This document shows, piece by piece, positions 17,279 through 25,252 of a DNA stretch of 64,000 nt. Each line of letters starts with the position of its first letter. The first letter of the stretch is position 1. Origin of the DNA: Halopseudomonas xinjiangensis (GTDB taxonomy: Bacteria; Pseudomonadota; Gammaproteobacteria; Pseudomonadales; Pseudomonadaceae); the NCBI GenBank assembly GCA_011050525.1, contig DRFO01000020.1:124001-188000 (forward strand). Reading direction: 5' to 3'. The position numbers were made by a program, and so were the translations under genes. The notes beneath the pieces were generated by a model that saw only the letters and a list, made by a program, of their open reading frames with translations, did no database searches and had not been told where the DNA came from.

Positions 17279-18839
17279 ACAGCCTCCAGTGGCGGGTGCG
17301 GATCAGTTCACAAAGCAAACGCAGGTCAGATTCCAGCGCCCGGTCTTCACCAAGCTGCGAGAAATGTTCGCGACATTCGGCAACAAAGGCATTCAACTGC
17401 TCCGGTGGTGCTTCGGAGTTCGGTTTGGCAGCGCGCAGTTCCAGCGCCTGACAGGATGCATGCAGCGCGGCGGCGGCCACCTGCTCGACCAGCGTCAATA
17501 TGCGTAACGCGTCGCGGGCGGCAATGGTGCCCATGCTGACCTTGTCCTGATTGTGGCATTCAGTGGAGCGGGAAAACACGCTCGCCGGCATGGTCAGCTT
17601 GAGCGCCTCGGCAGTCCAGGCCGACGCGCCAATCTGTACCGCCTTGTAGCCATGATTCAGCGGCGCGCGTTCTGACGTGGCGCCGCTCAGATTGCTGGGC
17701 AGGCCATGATTGAAACGTGTGTCGACCAGTTGCGCCAGTTGGCGGTCGAGCAGGTCGGCGAGATTGGCTGCGGCCTGCTTCAGACTGTCCATTGCGAAAG
17801 CAACGTGACCGCCATAAAAATGTCCGCCGTGCATGATCTTGCCCCTTTCGGCATCGATCAGTGGATTGTCATTGGCACTGTTGAGCTCAGTCTCGAGAAA
17901 TTGGCGCCAGAACGGCAAGGCGTCTTCGACCACGCCAATGACATGCGGCGCGCAGCGAGTCGAGTAACGGTCTTGCAGGCGCGGTGAATTGCGCGGTGTG
18001 CTCGGTGCATGCAAATCTTCGCGCAAACGGTCGGCGACGCGATTCTGGCCTGCGTGTGGCTTGGCAGCGAAGAGGTCGGCATCGAAATGGTAAGGGTTGC
18101 CATCAAGCGCATACACCGCTAGACCGGTAATGCGTGAGGCCAGTTGCGCCAGGTAGGCGCAACGGCTGAAGGCAAACACACTGAGCGCGGTCATCACGGC
18201 CGTACCGTTCATCAGCGCCAGGCCTTCCTTGGGCCGCAGGCGGTAGGGCGTCAGGCCGAGTTCGGCGAATACCTCTGCAGTCGGCCGGCGTTCGCCCTGA
18301 TAGAGCACATCGCGTTCACCGCAGAGCACCGCAGCGAGGTAGGACAAGGGTGTCAGATCGCCACTGGCCCCCACAGAGCCTTCCTCGGGAATCACTGGCA
18401 TCACGTCTTGTTCCAGCAACCAGGCCAGGCGTTCGAGCAGCTCCATGGTCACGCCCGAATATCCGCGACACAGGGAAACCAGGCGCACCAGCACCACAGC
18501 GCGTGCGGCTTCGACCGGCAGTACCTGGCCTAATCCGCAGCCGTGAAAGGTGTACAGCTGGTGCGGCAGGGCTTGCAGATCTTCTGGCGCCACGGCACGG
18601 GTGCAGGAATCGCCGTAACCCGTGGTTACACCGTAAATGACGCCGTCTTCAGCCAATAGGCGCTCGAGAAAGGCATTCCCCCTGGCGATACGTTCCCGGA
18701 AATCATCATTGTCGGACAGGATCGCCTTGCGTCGTCCCTCGGCAACCGCCAACACATCTTCCAGCGTGACCAAGGATCCGTCGAGCACCAGCGGCGTGTC
18801 GGCGGTGCAGGTCGGTGGCACCTCAAGCATTATCGTCAT
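17265..18839 (-). CDS. Histidine/aromatic ammonia-lyase family enzyme of the aryl polyene cluster
   Basis: A 524-residue MIO-dependent ammonia-lyase. The self-made MIO cofactor comes from Ala158-Ser159-Gly160 in GSVGASGDLTPLSY, and the catalytic Tyr75 lies in VTTGYGDS. The likely job is to make an aryl-propenoic acid from an aromatic amino acid as the starter for the polyene. The substrate-selectivity pair reads Phe98-His99 (TFHGCGLG). Histidine lyases usually have Ser-His here, tyrosine lyases His-Leu and phenylalanine lyases Phe-Leu, so the sequence does not fit one class cleanly. A simple hutH role is unlikely, because no histidine-degradation genes are nearby. It overlaps the acyltransferase gene by 17 bases at its start and the thioesterase by 14 at its end. 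Confidence 0.87.
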   Translation of the reverse strand: MTIMLEVPPTCTADTPLVLDGSLVTLEDVLAVAEGRRKAILSDNDDFRERIARGNAFLERLLAEDGVIYGVTTGYGDSCTRAVAPEDLQALPHQLYTFHGCGLGQVLPVEAARAVVLVRLVSLCRGYSGVTMELLERLAWLLEQDVMPVIPEEGSVGASGDLTPLSYLAAVLCGERDVLYQGERRPTAEVFAELGLTPYRLRPKEGLALMNGTAVMTALSVFAFSRCAYLAQLASRITGLAVYALDGNPYHFDADLFAAKPHAGQNRVADRLREDLHAPSTPRNSPRLQDRYSTRCAPHVIGVVEDALPFWRQFLETELNSANDNPLIDAERGKIMHGGHFYGGHVAFAMDSLKQAAANLADLLDRQLAQLVDTRFNHGLPSNLSGATSERAPLNHGYKAVQIGASAWTAEALKLTMPASVFSRSTECHNQDKVSMGTIAARDALRILTLVEQVAAAALHASCQALELRAAKPNSEAPPEQLNAFVAECREHFSQLGEDRALESDLRLLCELIRTRHWRLYDAR

Positions 18840-19761
18840 GCGTGTTTCCAGTATCGCTAAGCCAGAAGGGATAAAAATTGAACCATTGCAGTGGATGGCG
18901 CTGTACCCGGACTGCGAGCTGATCAGCGAAGCGCTGCATGGATCGGCTAATCCAGGCTTCGCGCTCCTTGCGTGGCAGTTCGGTCACGTCATCAAACGGC
19001 TCGAAGTCAATATGAAAGCCATCGCCGTCGCGTACGCAGGACAGCGTATACAGCTGGCAGCGCAGCAGCATGGCCAGCAGAAAGGGACCCTCGGGGAACG
19101 CAGCGTCGTCACCGAGGAAAGAAATCTGGCGTAGCCGGGCGCCAATGACCGGGACGCGGTCGGCGGCGATCACGACGAAGCCGCCACGCTCCACTCTGTC
19201 TGCCAGCTCTTGCGCCGTAGCCGGTCCGATGTCGGTGACTTCCATTACATTGGGGCGCGGCTGGCCAGTCACGCGCTCCAGCAGAGCGTTGAACTTGCCG
19301 GCATTGCGCGTGTGCATCATGACCGTCAAATCTAGCTCGGGATGATACTTGGCCAGCGCGTTGGCTATATCCAGATTGCCGTGGTGGGCGATCAATACGA
19401 TGCCGCCGCGCCCAGCATGGATGGCCTCGCCAAAACGGCGAAACCCGTCACCGCGCAGGCGATCTTCGCCGATCGAATCGCTCCAGGCTGCGACCTTGTC
19501 CATCAGCGCGTCGCCGAACTGAAGAAAGTGCCGATAGCTTCGCCAGAACAGGGCAAACGGGCGCTGTTCAAGCGTGGAATCCAGTCGGTGCAGATAGTCA
19601 GCGGAAGCCTGCCGCGCCGTGCGGTGCGACAGAAAATACCAGAGAATCACCGGGCGAAGCACCAGCAGGAATGGCCAGCGGCCCAGGCGACGCTGAATGA
19701 ACACCAGCGTCCGCATGCCGGCCAGGGTGCCGCGCTCGCCGATTCGGGCCCAGTGACTCAT
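18823..19761 (-). CDS. LpxL/HtrB-like lysophospholipid acyltransferase of the aryl polyene cluster
   Basis: A 312-residue membrane-associated acyltransferase. The catalytic HxxxxD-type motif is HHGNLDIA near residue 125, and a further motif RGGFVVIAADRVP follows near residue 190. A hydrophobic N-terminal stretch (residues 28-46) probably anchors it. Relatives acylate lipid A or glycolipids. In this pathway it may join the polyene acyl chain to its lipid or sugar carrier. Its ATG overlaps the stop of the glycosyltransferase gene by four bases. In some aryl polyene clusters these two activities are, as I recall, fused in one protein; here they are separate. Confidence 0.82.
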   Translation of the reverse strand: MSHWARIGERGTLAGMRTLVFIQRRLGRWPFLLVLRPVILWYFLSHRTARQASADYLHRLDSTLEQRPFALFWRSYRHFLQFGDALMDKVAAWSDSIGEDRLRGDGFRRFGEAIHAGRGGIVLIAHHGNLDIANALAKYHPELDLTVMMHTRNAGKFNALLERVTGQPRPNVMEVTDIGPATAQELADRVERGGFVVIAADRVPVIGARLRQISFLGDDAAFPEGPFLLAMLLRCQLYTLSCVRDGDGFHIDFEPFDDVTELPRKEREAWISRSMQRFADQLAVRVQRHPLQWFNFYPFWLSDTGNTHDDNA

Positions 19762-20516
19762 CCGGCAACCTCTACGGTTTGGCGCCGCAGCCGACCTGTC
19801 AGCAAACGCGGTAAGCGCAGCAGCATGCCGAAGAACAGCCGCGCATGCATGCCGGAGATTTGCAGGTTGTCGCGCAATAACCGGAAATGGCTGACGCCAT
19901 CCGTGGGGTAATGCACCCGTACCGGCAGATTACGGAACGCGCCACCTGACCAATGCCAGCGCACCAGGATTTCCGTATCAAAGGCCATGCGGTCACCGCA
20001 CGCATGCCGGTGCAGCAATGCGTTGACCTCGCGCAGCGGGTACAACCGCGCGCCGCACATGGAGTCGCAGATATCCAGCGATAGCGTATTGATCCATACC
20101 CAGATGTGTGTGGCATAGCGCCCATAGAAGCGAATGCGGGATACGCTGGTGTCGTAGCGCGGATAGCCGATCACCAGCGCCTGCGGAGCCTGTTCGGGCA
20201 TCGCGAGAAAGGCGGGCAGGTCGGCCACGGCATGCTGTCCGTCTGCATCGATCTGCAGCGCATGGGTAAATCCCAGCTGCTCGGCGTGTGCCAGGCCGGC
20301 GCGCACGGCTGCGCCTTTACCCTGATTGTGAGCTAAACGCAGCAGCTGATGACCTTGCGCGGCCAATTCGTCCAGTGCTCGCGCGCAACGGACGTCGGAG
20401 CCGTCATCGACCAGCAGGATAGGTAAATTCAGGTGCGCAACCCAAGCGCATACATTTGCGATGCTGTCCGGGTGGTTATAAACCGGTATCAAAATGCAGG
20501 TGCGCACGTCAGCCAT
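19758..20516 (-). CDS. Family 2 glycosyltransferase of the aryl polyene cluster
   Basis: A 252-residue GT-A fold glycosyltransferase. The N-terminus ILIPVYNHPDSIANV and the nucleotide-binding LLVDDGSD are typical of family GT2. The metal-binding DxD is IDADGQHA near residue 100, and NQGKGAAVRAG matches the dolichyl-phosphate mannosyltransferase-like branch. It probably adds a sugar to the aryl polyene lipid or its anchor. The start is MADVRTC at 20516, overlapping the ligase gene by eight bases; a longer in-frame version from 20573 adds unrelated residues. Confidence 0.85.
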   Translation of the reverse strand: MADVRTCILIPVYNHPDSIANVCAWVAHLNLPILLVDDGSDVRCARALDELAAQGHQLLRLAHNQGKGAAVRAGLAHAEQLGFTHALQIDADGQHAVADLPAFLAMPEQAPQALVIGYPRYDTSVSRIRFYGRYATHIWVWINTLSLDICDSMCGARLYPLREVNALLHRHACGDRMAFDTEILVRWHWSGGAFRNLPVRVHYPTDGVSHFRLLRDNLQISGMHARLFFGMLLRLPRLLTGRLRRQTVEVAG

Positions 20517-22206
20517 CAGTGGCCTCGATAGCTGTCTGGAAGCTGACACGACCGTTGGCGTGCTTGCCTTCATGTGAATGAAAAGCGAAGGCGATGCCGT
20601 TCTCGCGCTGCGTCAGATCCAGCCGCAGGCGCATGCCGGGGCGCAGCGGCCGCTGAAACTTCAACTGTTCGCAGCCGGTAAACTCACCGAGCTGGCCAAA
20701 ACTGCGTTCCGCCTGCTGAACGGCCCATTGCACTATGACCACACCGGGTACGATGGGGAACTCATCGAAGTGTCCGTCAAGAAAAACCAGTCGTTCCGGT
20801 ACTTCCAGGACCAGTGAGCAGGAGCGGTCATCCAGCTGGTGGGTGCCGAGCCAGCGCGGTTTGCGATTGTCGACCAGATCTTCGAACAGGCGCTCGATGA
20901 GCCCGCGATCAAGCTTGCCCTGCGCATTACAGGGCAATGACTCAACGAAGCGCCAGTAACGCGGAATGGTCACCTGCTCGATCTGCCCGGCGAGCAGCTC
21001 GCGCAGCAGCTGGGTCAGTTCATGGCGCTGCGGATGCTCACGCGGAACGCAGAATCCGTCCAGCACAACGATGCAGCCGAGGCGGCCATCGTTGCGTCCC
21101 AAATCAACGCAGCGCGCAGACATCACGCTCGGGTGCTCGGCAAGCAAGCGTTCAATGCGATCGAGCGAGACCCGTTTTCCGCCGATCTTGACCAACCGAT
21201 CATCGCGGCCGAGTAAATGAAAGCATTCCGGCGTGCCACTCACCCGGTCCGGCTGTTGCCACCACTGGTCGGGCTCGGCGAGAAAGGATGAACGCAGCGC
21301 CAGACACTCGCCTTCAAACGACAGTTCTACGTCAGGCAATGCTCGCCAGGCCTCGGTAAGAGTTTGCCGGCGTTGGGCAATGCCGCCCGTCTCGGTGCTG
21401 CCGTAGATTTCGATAACTGGCGCGGCCAGCAATGACTCGGCGCGTACAGCATGCGTTTTAGCCAATGGTGCGCCCGAAGAAAACACACGCTGCAGACGCG
21501 GCAGCACCGCCCAGTCGATATGTTCGGGAATGCGGGCCAATTGCGGAGGCGAGCTGACCATGACCGGCGACAATCCAGCCTGGCCGGCTTCGGCCATGCG
21601 CTCGGCCAGTCGCTCGGGATAATGGCAGTCCTCGCCGCAGAAGGGCGCGCCAGAACACAGTGGGTGTAACACCGCGGCCAGCAGCCCGTATATATGCTGA
21701 TGACTGACCTGCGCGATGACGCAACCGTCCTGCGTCAACGGCCACAACCGGGCATGTACTGCGAGCTCGGCGTCCAGCTGCGCAAATGTTTTGCTGAATT
21801 CCACAGGCTGGCCGGTGGAGCCGGAGGTATACAGCGCGAGGGCCAGAGTATCCGGCGTGATCATTACAGCTGACCGGGACGATACATTCGGACTATCCGG
21901 GATATCCAGCTGTGCAGGAATCTGTCCATCGGTCTTGCCAATCAGACCCGCCAATGTTCCAGGGCGGTCATCGGCCGGCAGCACGGCGACCCGTCCGCTT
22001 TCCCAAAGCGCGAGCAGGGCGCTGGTGAATTCCAGCGGATTGGGCTGACACAAAATCCAGCGTCCCCCAGACCGGCCTTCAAGCCAGCCGCGCCAGGCGT
22101 CGACCCGCTGGACCAGCCGCGCGGGATCTACCCAATGAGCGGGCAGGTCGGATAGCGTCGGCGCAGGTTGGCGCCAGGGCAGTTTGAAAAGGGGCGTAAA
22201 ACTCAT
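20509..22206 (-). CDS. Fused aryl-acid ligase (ApeH-like) and hotdog dehydratase (ApeI-like)
   Basis: A 565-residue two-domain protein. Residues 1 to about 445 are an ANL-family adenylating domain, with the phosphate loop LYTSGSTGQPVEFSK, the IYGSTETGGIA motif and the C-terminal catalytic lysine in NAQGKLDRGL. It should activate the aryl starter acid and load it onto an ACP. Residues 460-565 are a FabA/FabZ-like hotdog, with FLDGHFDEFPIVPGVVIVQW, the dehydratase motif containing the catalytic His. In described systems these are proteins ApeH and ApeI, the latter pairing with ApeP. The start at 22206 overlaps the stop of the membrane-protein gene as ATGA, rather than the frame start at 22242. 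Confidence 0.85.
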   Translation of the reverse strand: MSFTPLFKLPWRQPAPTLSDLPAHWVDPARLVQRVDAWRGWLEGRSGGRWILCQPNPLEFTSALLALWESGRVAVLPADDRPGTLAGLIGKTDGQIPAQLDIPDSPNVSSRSAVMITPDTLALALYTSGSTGQPVEFSKTFAQLDAELAVHARLWPLTQDGCVIAQVSHQHIYGLLAAVLHPLCSGAPFCGEDCHYPERLAERMAEAGQAGLSPVMVSSPPQLARIPEHIDWAVLPRLQRVFSSGAPLAKTHAVRAESLLAAPVIEIYGSTETGGIAQRRQTLTEAWRALPDVELSFEGECLALRSSFLAEPDQWWQQPDRVSGTPECFHLLGRDDRLVKIGGKRVSLDRIERLLAEHPSVMSARCVDLGRNDGRLGCIVVLDGFCVPREHPQRHELTQLLRELLAGQIEQVTIPRYWRFVESLPCNAQGKLDRGLIERLFEDLVDNRKPRWLGTHQLDDRSCSLVLEVPERLVFLDGHFDEFPIVPGVVIVQWAVQQAERSFGQLGEFTGCEQLKFQRPLRPGMRLRLDLTQRENGIAFAFHSHEGKHANGRVSFQTAIEATDG

Positions 22207-22739
22207 GCGGCGGATCCCCTTACATGCCGGCGACATAACCATTCACCAGCAAACATCAGGCCCATCGCACAGTAGCTGATAAAGCCGTTATACAGCGTCC
22301 AGGTGGCGAGGTCAGCGTAGAGCGCGGTCCACGCTGAAATAGCGCCGTTGACCACGAAAAAGCCACACCAGGCCCAGGTCACACGACGCGTGTAAGCCAC
22401 AGCTTCACTCGGCAGGTCGGCCTCGCGCAGTCTGGCCAGCCGCTCGATGATCGGCATGCCACGGAACAGGCTGTCGGCGAACAGCGTCAGCATGATCAGG
22501 TTGACCGCGACCGGATAGGCGCGCATACCCAGTTCGATGTGACCAAGCAATCCCATGCTGACCAGTATCAGGCCGGCAATGATAGCCTGGCCCCTGGCTT
22601 GCGGCAGGCGCCAGGCAAGCAGTGCGGCACCCATTATCAACAACGGCCAGCTACCGACCTGAGCGTGCAGGCTTAGCACCAGAACCGGCCAGAGCACCAT
22701 TGCCAGCGCGCCCAGCGTAGTGGTGAAACTCAACTTCAC
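22203..22739 (-). CDS. Integral membrane protein of the aryl polyene cluster (COG4648-like)
   Basis: A 178-residue protein with about five hydrophobic segments: residues 10-28, 32-44, 53-68, 78-90 and 120-165. It matches the COG4648-type membrane proteins that accompany aryl polyene ligase and ACP genes. Charged residues follow the third segment (MPIIERLARLREADLP). No catalytic motif is visible and I know no assigned function. It may organise the biosynthetic enzymes at the membrane. It starts four bases after apeF and overlaps the ligase gene as ATGA. Confidence 0.75.
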   Translation of the reverse strand: MKLSFTTTLGALAMVLWPVLVLSLHAQVGSWPLLIMGAALLAWRLPQARGQAIIAGLILVSMGLLGHIELGMRAYPVAVNLIMLTLFADSLFRGMPIIERLARLREADLPSEAVAYTRRVTWAWCGFFVVNGAISAWTALYADLATWTLYNGFISYCAMGLMFAGEWLCRRHVRGSAA

Positions 22740-22742
22740 GGC

Positions 22743-23006
22743 TTAACGCTGCATCAGACGATCGACCGCGTCGATTACGTCCTGCACGGTGCGCACGGCC
22801 TTGAAGTCTTCCGGATCGATACGCCGGCCGGTAAAGCGCTTGAGCTCCACTACCATGTCGACGGCATCTATGCTGTCGATGTCAAGATCCTCGTATAGAC
22901 GCGCCTCGGTGGTAATCCTCTTCGGATCGACATCGAACAGATCGACCAGCGTCTTGCTCAGATACGTGAATACATCCGTGTTCGCAGCGGTGGTATCAGT
23001 GGACAC
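22743..23006 (-). CDS. apeF: Acyl carrier protein ApeF
   Basis: An 87-residue acyl carrier protein. The phosphopantetheine attachment serine is Ser45 in DLDIDSIDAVDM. It is one of two ACPs in the cluster and carries starter or growing polyene chains. Its start lies 11 bases inside the end of apeE. E and F are assigned by gene order. Confidence 0.9.
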   Translation of the reverse strand: MSTDTTAANTDVFTYLSKTLVDLFDVDPKRITTEARLYEDLDIDSIDAVDMVVELKRFTGRRIDPEDFKAVRTVQDVIDAVDRLMQR

Positions 23007-23265
23007 GGCGGGCCTCCACCAGAGCAGTCAGCGCGTTGAGACTGGCGAAGTGGCTGCGGGTCTCCTCGGCTTCGGCGTCCAGCTTGATGCCGTAGCGCTT
23101 CTGCAGTGCCAGGCCCAGTTCCAATGCGTCGATCGAATCCAGACCCAGTCCGTCACCGAACAGCGCTGCCTGCGGCTCTATGTCGCCCGGAGTGAGGTCC
23201 TCAAGCTCCAGCGTGTCGATAATCATCTGCTTGATTTCCAGGGACAGGTCTTGTGTCTCGGTCAT
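22996..23265 (-). CDS. apeE: Acyl carrier protein ApeE
   Basis: An 89-residue acyl carrier protein with the attachment site Ser44 in GLGLDSIDALEL. The start MTETQDLS at 23265 gives normal ACP length; the same frame is open to 23430 but the added residues are unlike any ACP. It begins 65 bases inside the end of the acyltransferase gene apeD and overlaps apeF by 11 bases. Two different ACPs may serve starter loading and elongation separately. Confidence 0.9.
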   Translation of the reverse strand: MTETQDLSLEIKQMIIDTLELEDLTPGDIEPQAALFGDGLGLDSIDALELGLALQKRYGIKLDAEAEETRSHFASLNALTALVEARRVH

Positions 23266-24025
23266 GGGAGAACTGCTCCAGCTCTTTATTGAAAAAAGCG
23301 GTAAGCCAGGCAGTGAGCGCTCGGGCGCGGTGCCTGACGGGTTGGTTAGGATCATCGGGTATCGGCACATCGGCCAGTACCTGAAGCTCCATGCGTATCC
23401 TGCGCGGTGGAATGCGGTACCAGGGCTCACCCTTGGTCAGGGTGGTGGGGGTGCAGCGAATCAATACCGGCGTGATGGGCGTGCCGGTATGGAGGGCAAT
23501 ATTGGCGCCGCCGCGTCGGAAGCTGATTGGCTGCGAAGGTCTGGTTCGGCTCCCTTCGGGAAACAGGATCAGCGAGTTGCCAGCTGCCAGGCTGGTCTTC
23601 GCCGCAGCGAGAACAGCCTCGGGATCGCTGTTGGTGATATAGCCGGCAGCCTTGATTGGGCCGCGTGTAAAGGGGTTCCTGACGAGATGACCATTGACGA
23701 TACAGTTGGCATTGGGCGTGTTGGCAATCAGGTAAATTACGTCAATGAGCGATGGATGGTTCGCTAGGATCAACAGACCAGGACGGTTCAGCCATTCCCA
23801 ATTGCCAATGCGTGACTCGGCCACGCCAACAATGCGCATCAGGCCAATGAATCCCTTGAATGCCTGACGTATAAGCTGCCGGGTCATCAACTGGCGCCGC
23901 GTATCGTTGCGTACAAATATCAATAGCAGCGGGGCGATGAACACGCCAATGATCAGACCACCGAGCCCGAAAACGCTGAAAGAAATGGCGGTGCCAAGAC
24001 CGCGTCGCCACTGGTCTAGAGTCAT
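23201..24025 (-). CDS. apeD: PlsC-like 1-acyl-glycerol-phosphate acyltransferase (ApeD-like)
   Basis: A 274-residue membrane acyltransferase. Residues 10-40 are hydrophobic (SVFGLGGLIIGVFIAPLLLI). The catalytic NHPSLID (Nx-HxxxxD type: ANHPSLIDVI) is near residue 93, and the phosphate-binding FPEGSRT follows near residue 160. Such enzymes acylate lysophospholipids; in this cluster it may prepare the lipid carrying the aryl polyene ester. Its ATG overlaps the apeC stop (ATGA). The 65-base overlap with apeE leaves its C-terminus (RPVPGNQADDYRHAGA) low in conservation. Confidence 0.83.
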   Translation of the reverse strand: MTLDQWRRGLGTAISFSVFGLGGLIIGVFIAPLLLIFVRNDTRRQLMTRQLIRQAFKGFIGLMRIVGVAESRIGNWEWLNRPGLLILANHPSLIDVIYLIANTPNANCIVNGHLVRNPFTRGPIKAAGYITNSDPEAVLAAAKTSLAAGNSLILFPEGSRTRPSQPISFRRGGANIALHTGTPITPVLIRCTPTTLTKGEPWYRIPPRRIRMELQVLADVPIPDDPNQPVRHRARALTAWLTAFFNKELEQFSHDRDTRPVPGNQADDYRHAGA

Positions 24026-24690
24026 GCGCGCTCCAGAAGCCAGCGCTGGCGCGAAGTCAGTTGTGCATCATCCTGGTTGAGCCAGTTGATTACTTGCAGG
24101 GGAGTGGGTCGCTCTGGTTCGGATGCCGGTTCGCTCATAAGGCGCTGCCCCGTCTCGCCGGTCAGTCTCAAGGCAACAACGCAGGGGCAAGGCGGAAATT
24201 CGGTATGAGCCTGGAAAGGCCCGGGTATTTCGCCCTCGGAGAATATTGCGATGACGGCTTGCTGACCGGTAGCCAGATAACCCGCGGCTTCGGTAATCAA
24301 GGCATCGAATTCATAGCCGCAGGCGCTAATGGCCTGAGTCGGACCGCGATGGTGACGGGCGATTGAGTAAACGCCAAGCACCGCGTTATGCACCGACATG
24401 GAAAAGCTGCTCGGGGAAACCGGATCGCCGGCTTCAAGTCCCTGAAGCATTTCCAGAGAACTACTGACATCGCCGTGGCGCGAAGCATGAATGAGCGGAA
24501 CGCCTTCGCCTTCATCCAGCAGACTGGCAGCGTCACAGGCGGCACGGGCGGTCGCATTGAGTCGACGGCGCAGCATTCGCGGCAGTATCGACTCGCCAAG
24601 GCGCTCAGTCAGGGCATGGCCTGGCCGAATCGAGAACCCCGAGTCAGCCGTCCAGGCTACCCAGTCTTCAATGTGAACGGAATACTTCAT
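24022..24690 (-). CDS. apeC: Ketosynthase-like chain-length factor (ApeC-like)
   Basis: A 222-residue protein matching only the N-terminal half of a ketosynthase (Ketoacyl-synt_2 type). It lacks the C-terminal half and both catalytic histidines. A cysteine remains at the position of the nucleophile, in ISACGYEFDAL. In described systems ApeC is the small chain-length factor that pairs with ApeO. It is the first gene of the 17-kb minus-strand operon. Its ATG at 24690 has a weak ribosome-binding site, and no upstream gene is close on this strand, so the operon promoter should lie in 24691-24820. Confidence 0.82.
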   Translation of the reverse strand: MKYSVHIEDWVAWTADSGFSIRPGHALTERLGESILPRMLRRRLNATARAACDAASLLDEGEGVPLIHASRHGDVSSSLEMLQGLEAGDPVSPSSFSMSVHNAVLGVYSIARHHRGPTQAISACGYEFDALITEAAGYLATGQQAVIAIFSEGEIPGPFQAHTEFPPCPCVVALRLTGETGQRLMSEPASEPERPTPLQVINWLNQDDAQLTSRQRWLLERA

Positions 24691-24820
24691 CCATGAATCG
24701 CTGTGTTAGTGAGAGAAACGACCAATGGTAATCGTTATGAAATGTTACGACCAGAAGCCCTTGGAACTAATCGGCAGGAATCAGACGCATGGCAACCGGA
24801 AAGCGAAACGCTACAAGGAT
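24691..24820 (-). promoter_or_regulatory. Leader region expected to hold the aryl polyene operon promoter
   Basis: About 130 bases without a gene separate apeC from a broken gene tail. Reading on the minus strand I see AT-richer sequence (TAACATTTCATAACGATTAC) but no convincing pair of sigma-70 boxes at proper spacing. The call rests on position only. Confidence 0.35.
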
Positions 24821-25048
24821 TTAGATGCCTTCGATAGTTCGTCGTCGACTTCTCTCTAGCTCCTCTACACTAATCAGCCCCTCGGCGTGTGTTCGCTCCA
24901 ATGCAATCAGACGATCCGACGAGGATTTATCCGGGCCATCGGCGGGGAGGTTCGCGGCTCTGAAAAGATGCGAGTTGGAAAGCTGTGCCTCGTCAGCCAG
25001 CTTGTGGGGTTTTTCTTTCGGCTTAGCGGCTTTGATTGCGGAGTCGCT
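24821..25048 (-). pseudogene. 3' tail of an unknown gene, cut by an IS3-family remnant
   Basis: On the minus strand a frame is open from about 25048 down to a TAA at 24821-24823. It encodes about 75 residues, including [20 protein letters not shown] and ending [20 protein letters not shown] then [11 protein letters not shown]. That ending resembles the short helical SHOCT-like tails (leader, EGLIS-EEL) found at the C-terminus of many proteins. The upstream part is lost where the transposase remnant begins. It reads as the end of a real gene truncated by an insertion, but the family is unknown. Confidence 0.4.
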
Positions 25049-25191
25049 TAGCGGCGAACTAAAAAACTACCTCCATTACTACAACCACGACCGGATCAAG
25101 CAGAAACTAAAAGGCCTGAGTCCCGTGCAGTACAGAGCTCAGACCTTGGTCCCGTCCTAAACTAACCGTCCAACCAATGGGAGTCAGTTCA
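25046..25191 (+). mobile_element. Right-end remnant of an IS3-family element
   Basis: The plus strand encodes [20 protein letters not shown] followed by [10 protein letters not shown] and a TAA at 25158-25160. This is the extreme C-terminus of an IS3-family (IS150-like) OrfB transposase. Beyond it, GGGAGTCAGTTCA at 25179-25191 matches the usual outer end of such elements. The catalytic part and the left end are missing, so the element is dead. It lies between the aryl polyene operon and tRNA-Leu. Confidence 0.8.
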
Positions 25192-25229
25192 CGGGGCGGG
25201 CTTTTCGGGGTGTTTTGGGTCTTGCTGAT

Positions 25230-25252
25230 ACCATCTGAAAACATCAGATGGT
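25230..25252. repeat. Perfect 9-bp inverted repeat at the 3' end of tRNA-Leu
   Basis: ACCATCTGA and TCAGATGGT flank a 5-base loop. On the tRNA strand one arm includes the encoded ACCA end of the tRNA. No T-run follows the stem, so it is not a standard terminator. It could influence 3' processing, or mark a past insertion or recombination point. Confidence 0.55.

Noticed and set aside
17265..18839. Assignment of the ammonia-lyase as the catabolic histidase hutH
   Set aside because: It lies inside the aryl polyene operon with overlaps on both sides, has no hut neighbours, and has Phe instead of Ser in the selectivity pair.
24825..25160. Plus-strand open frame of 111 codons as a gene
   Set aside because: Only its last 37 codons are transposase. 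The first part is the antisense of a minus-strand gene tail, so the frame is a chance join.
25230..25252. Inverted repeat read as an intrinsic terminator of tRNA-Leu
   Set aside because: No T-run follows the stem on the tRNA strand, and the stem includes the tRNA ACCA end.
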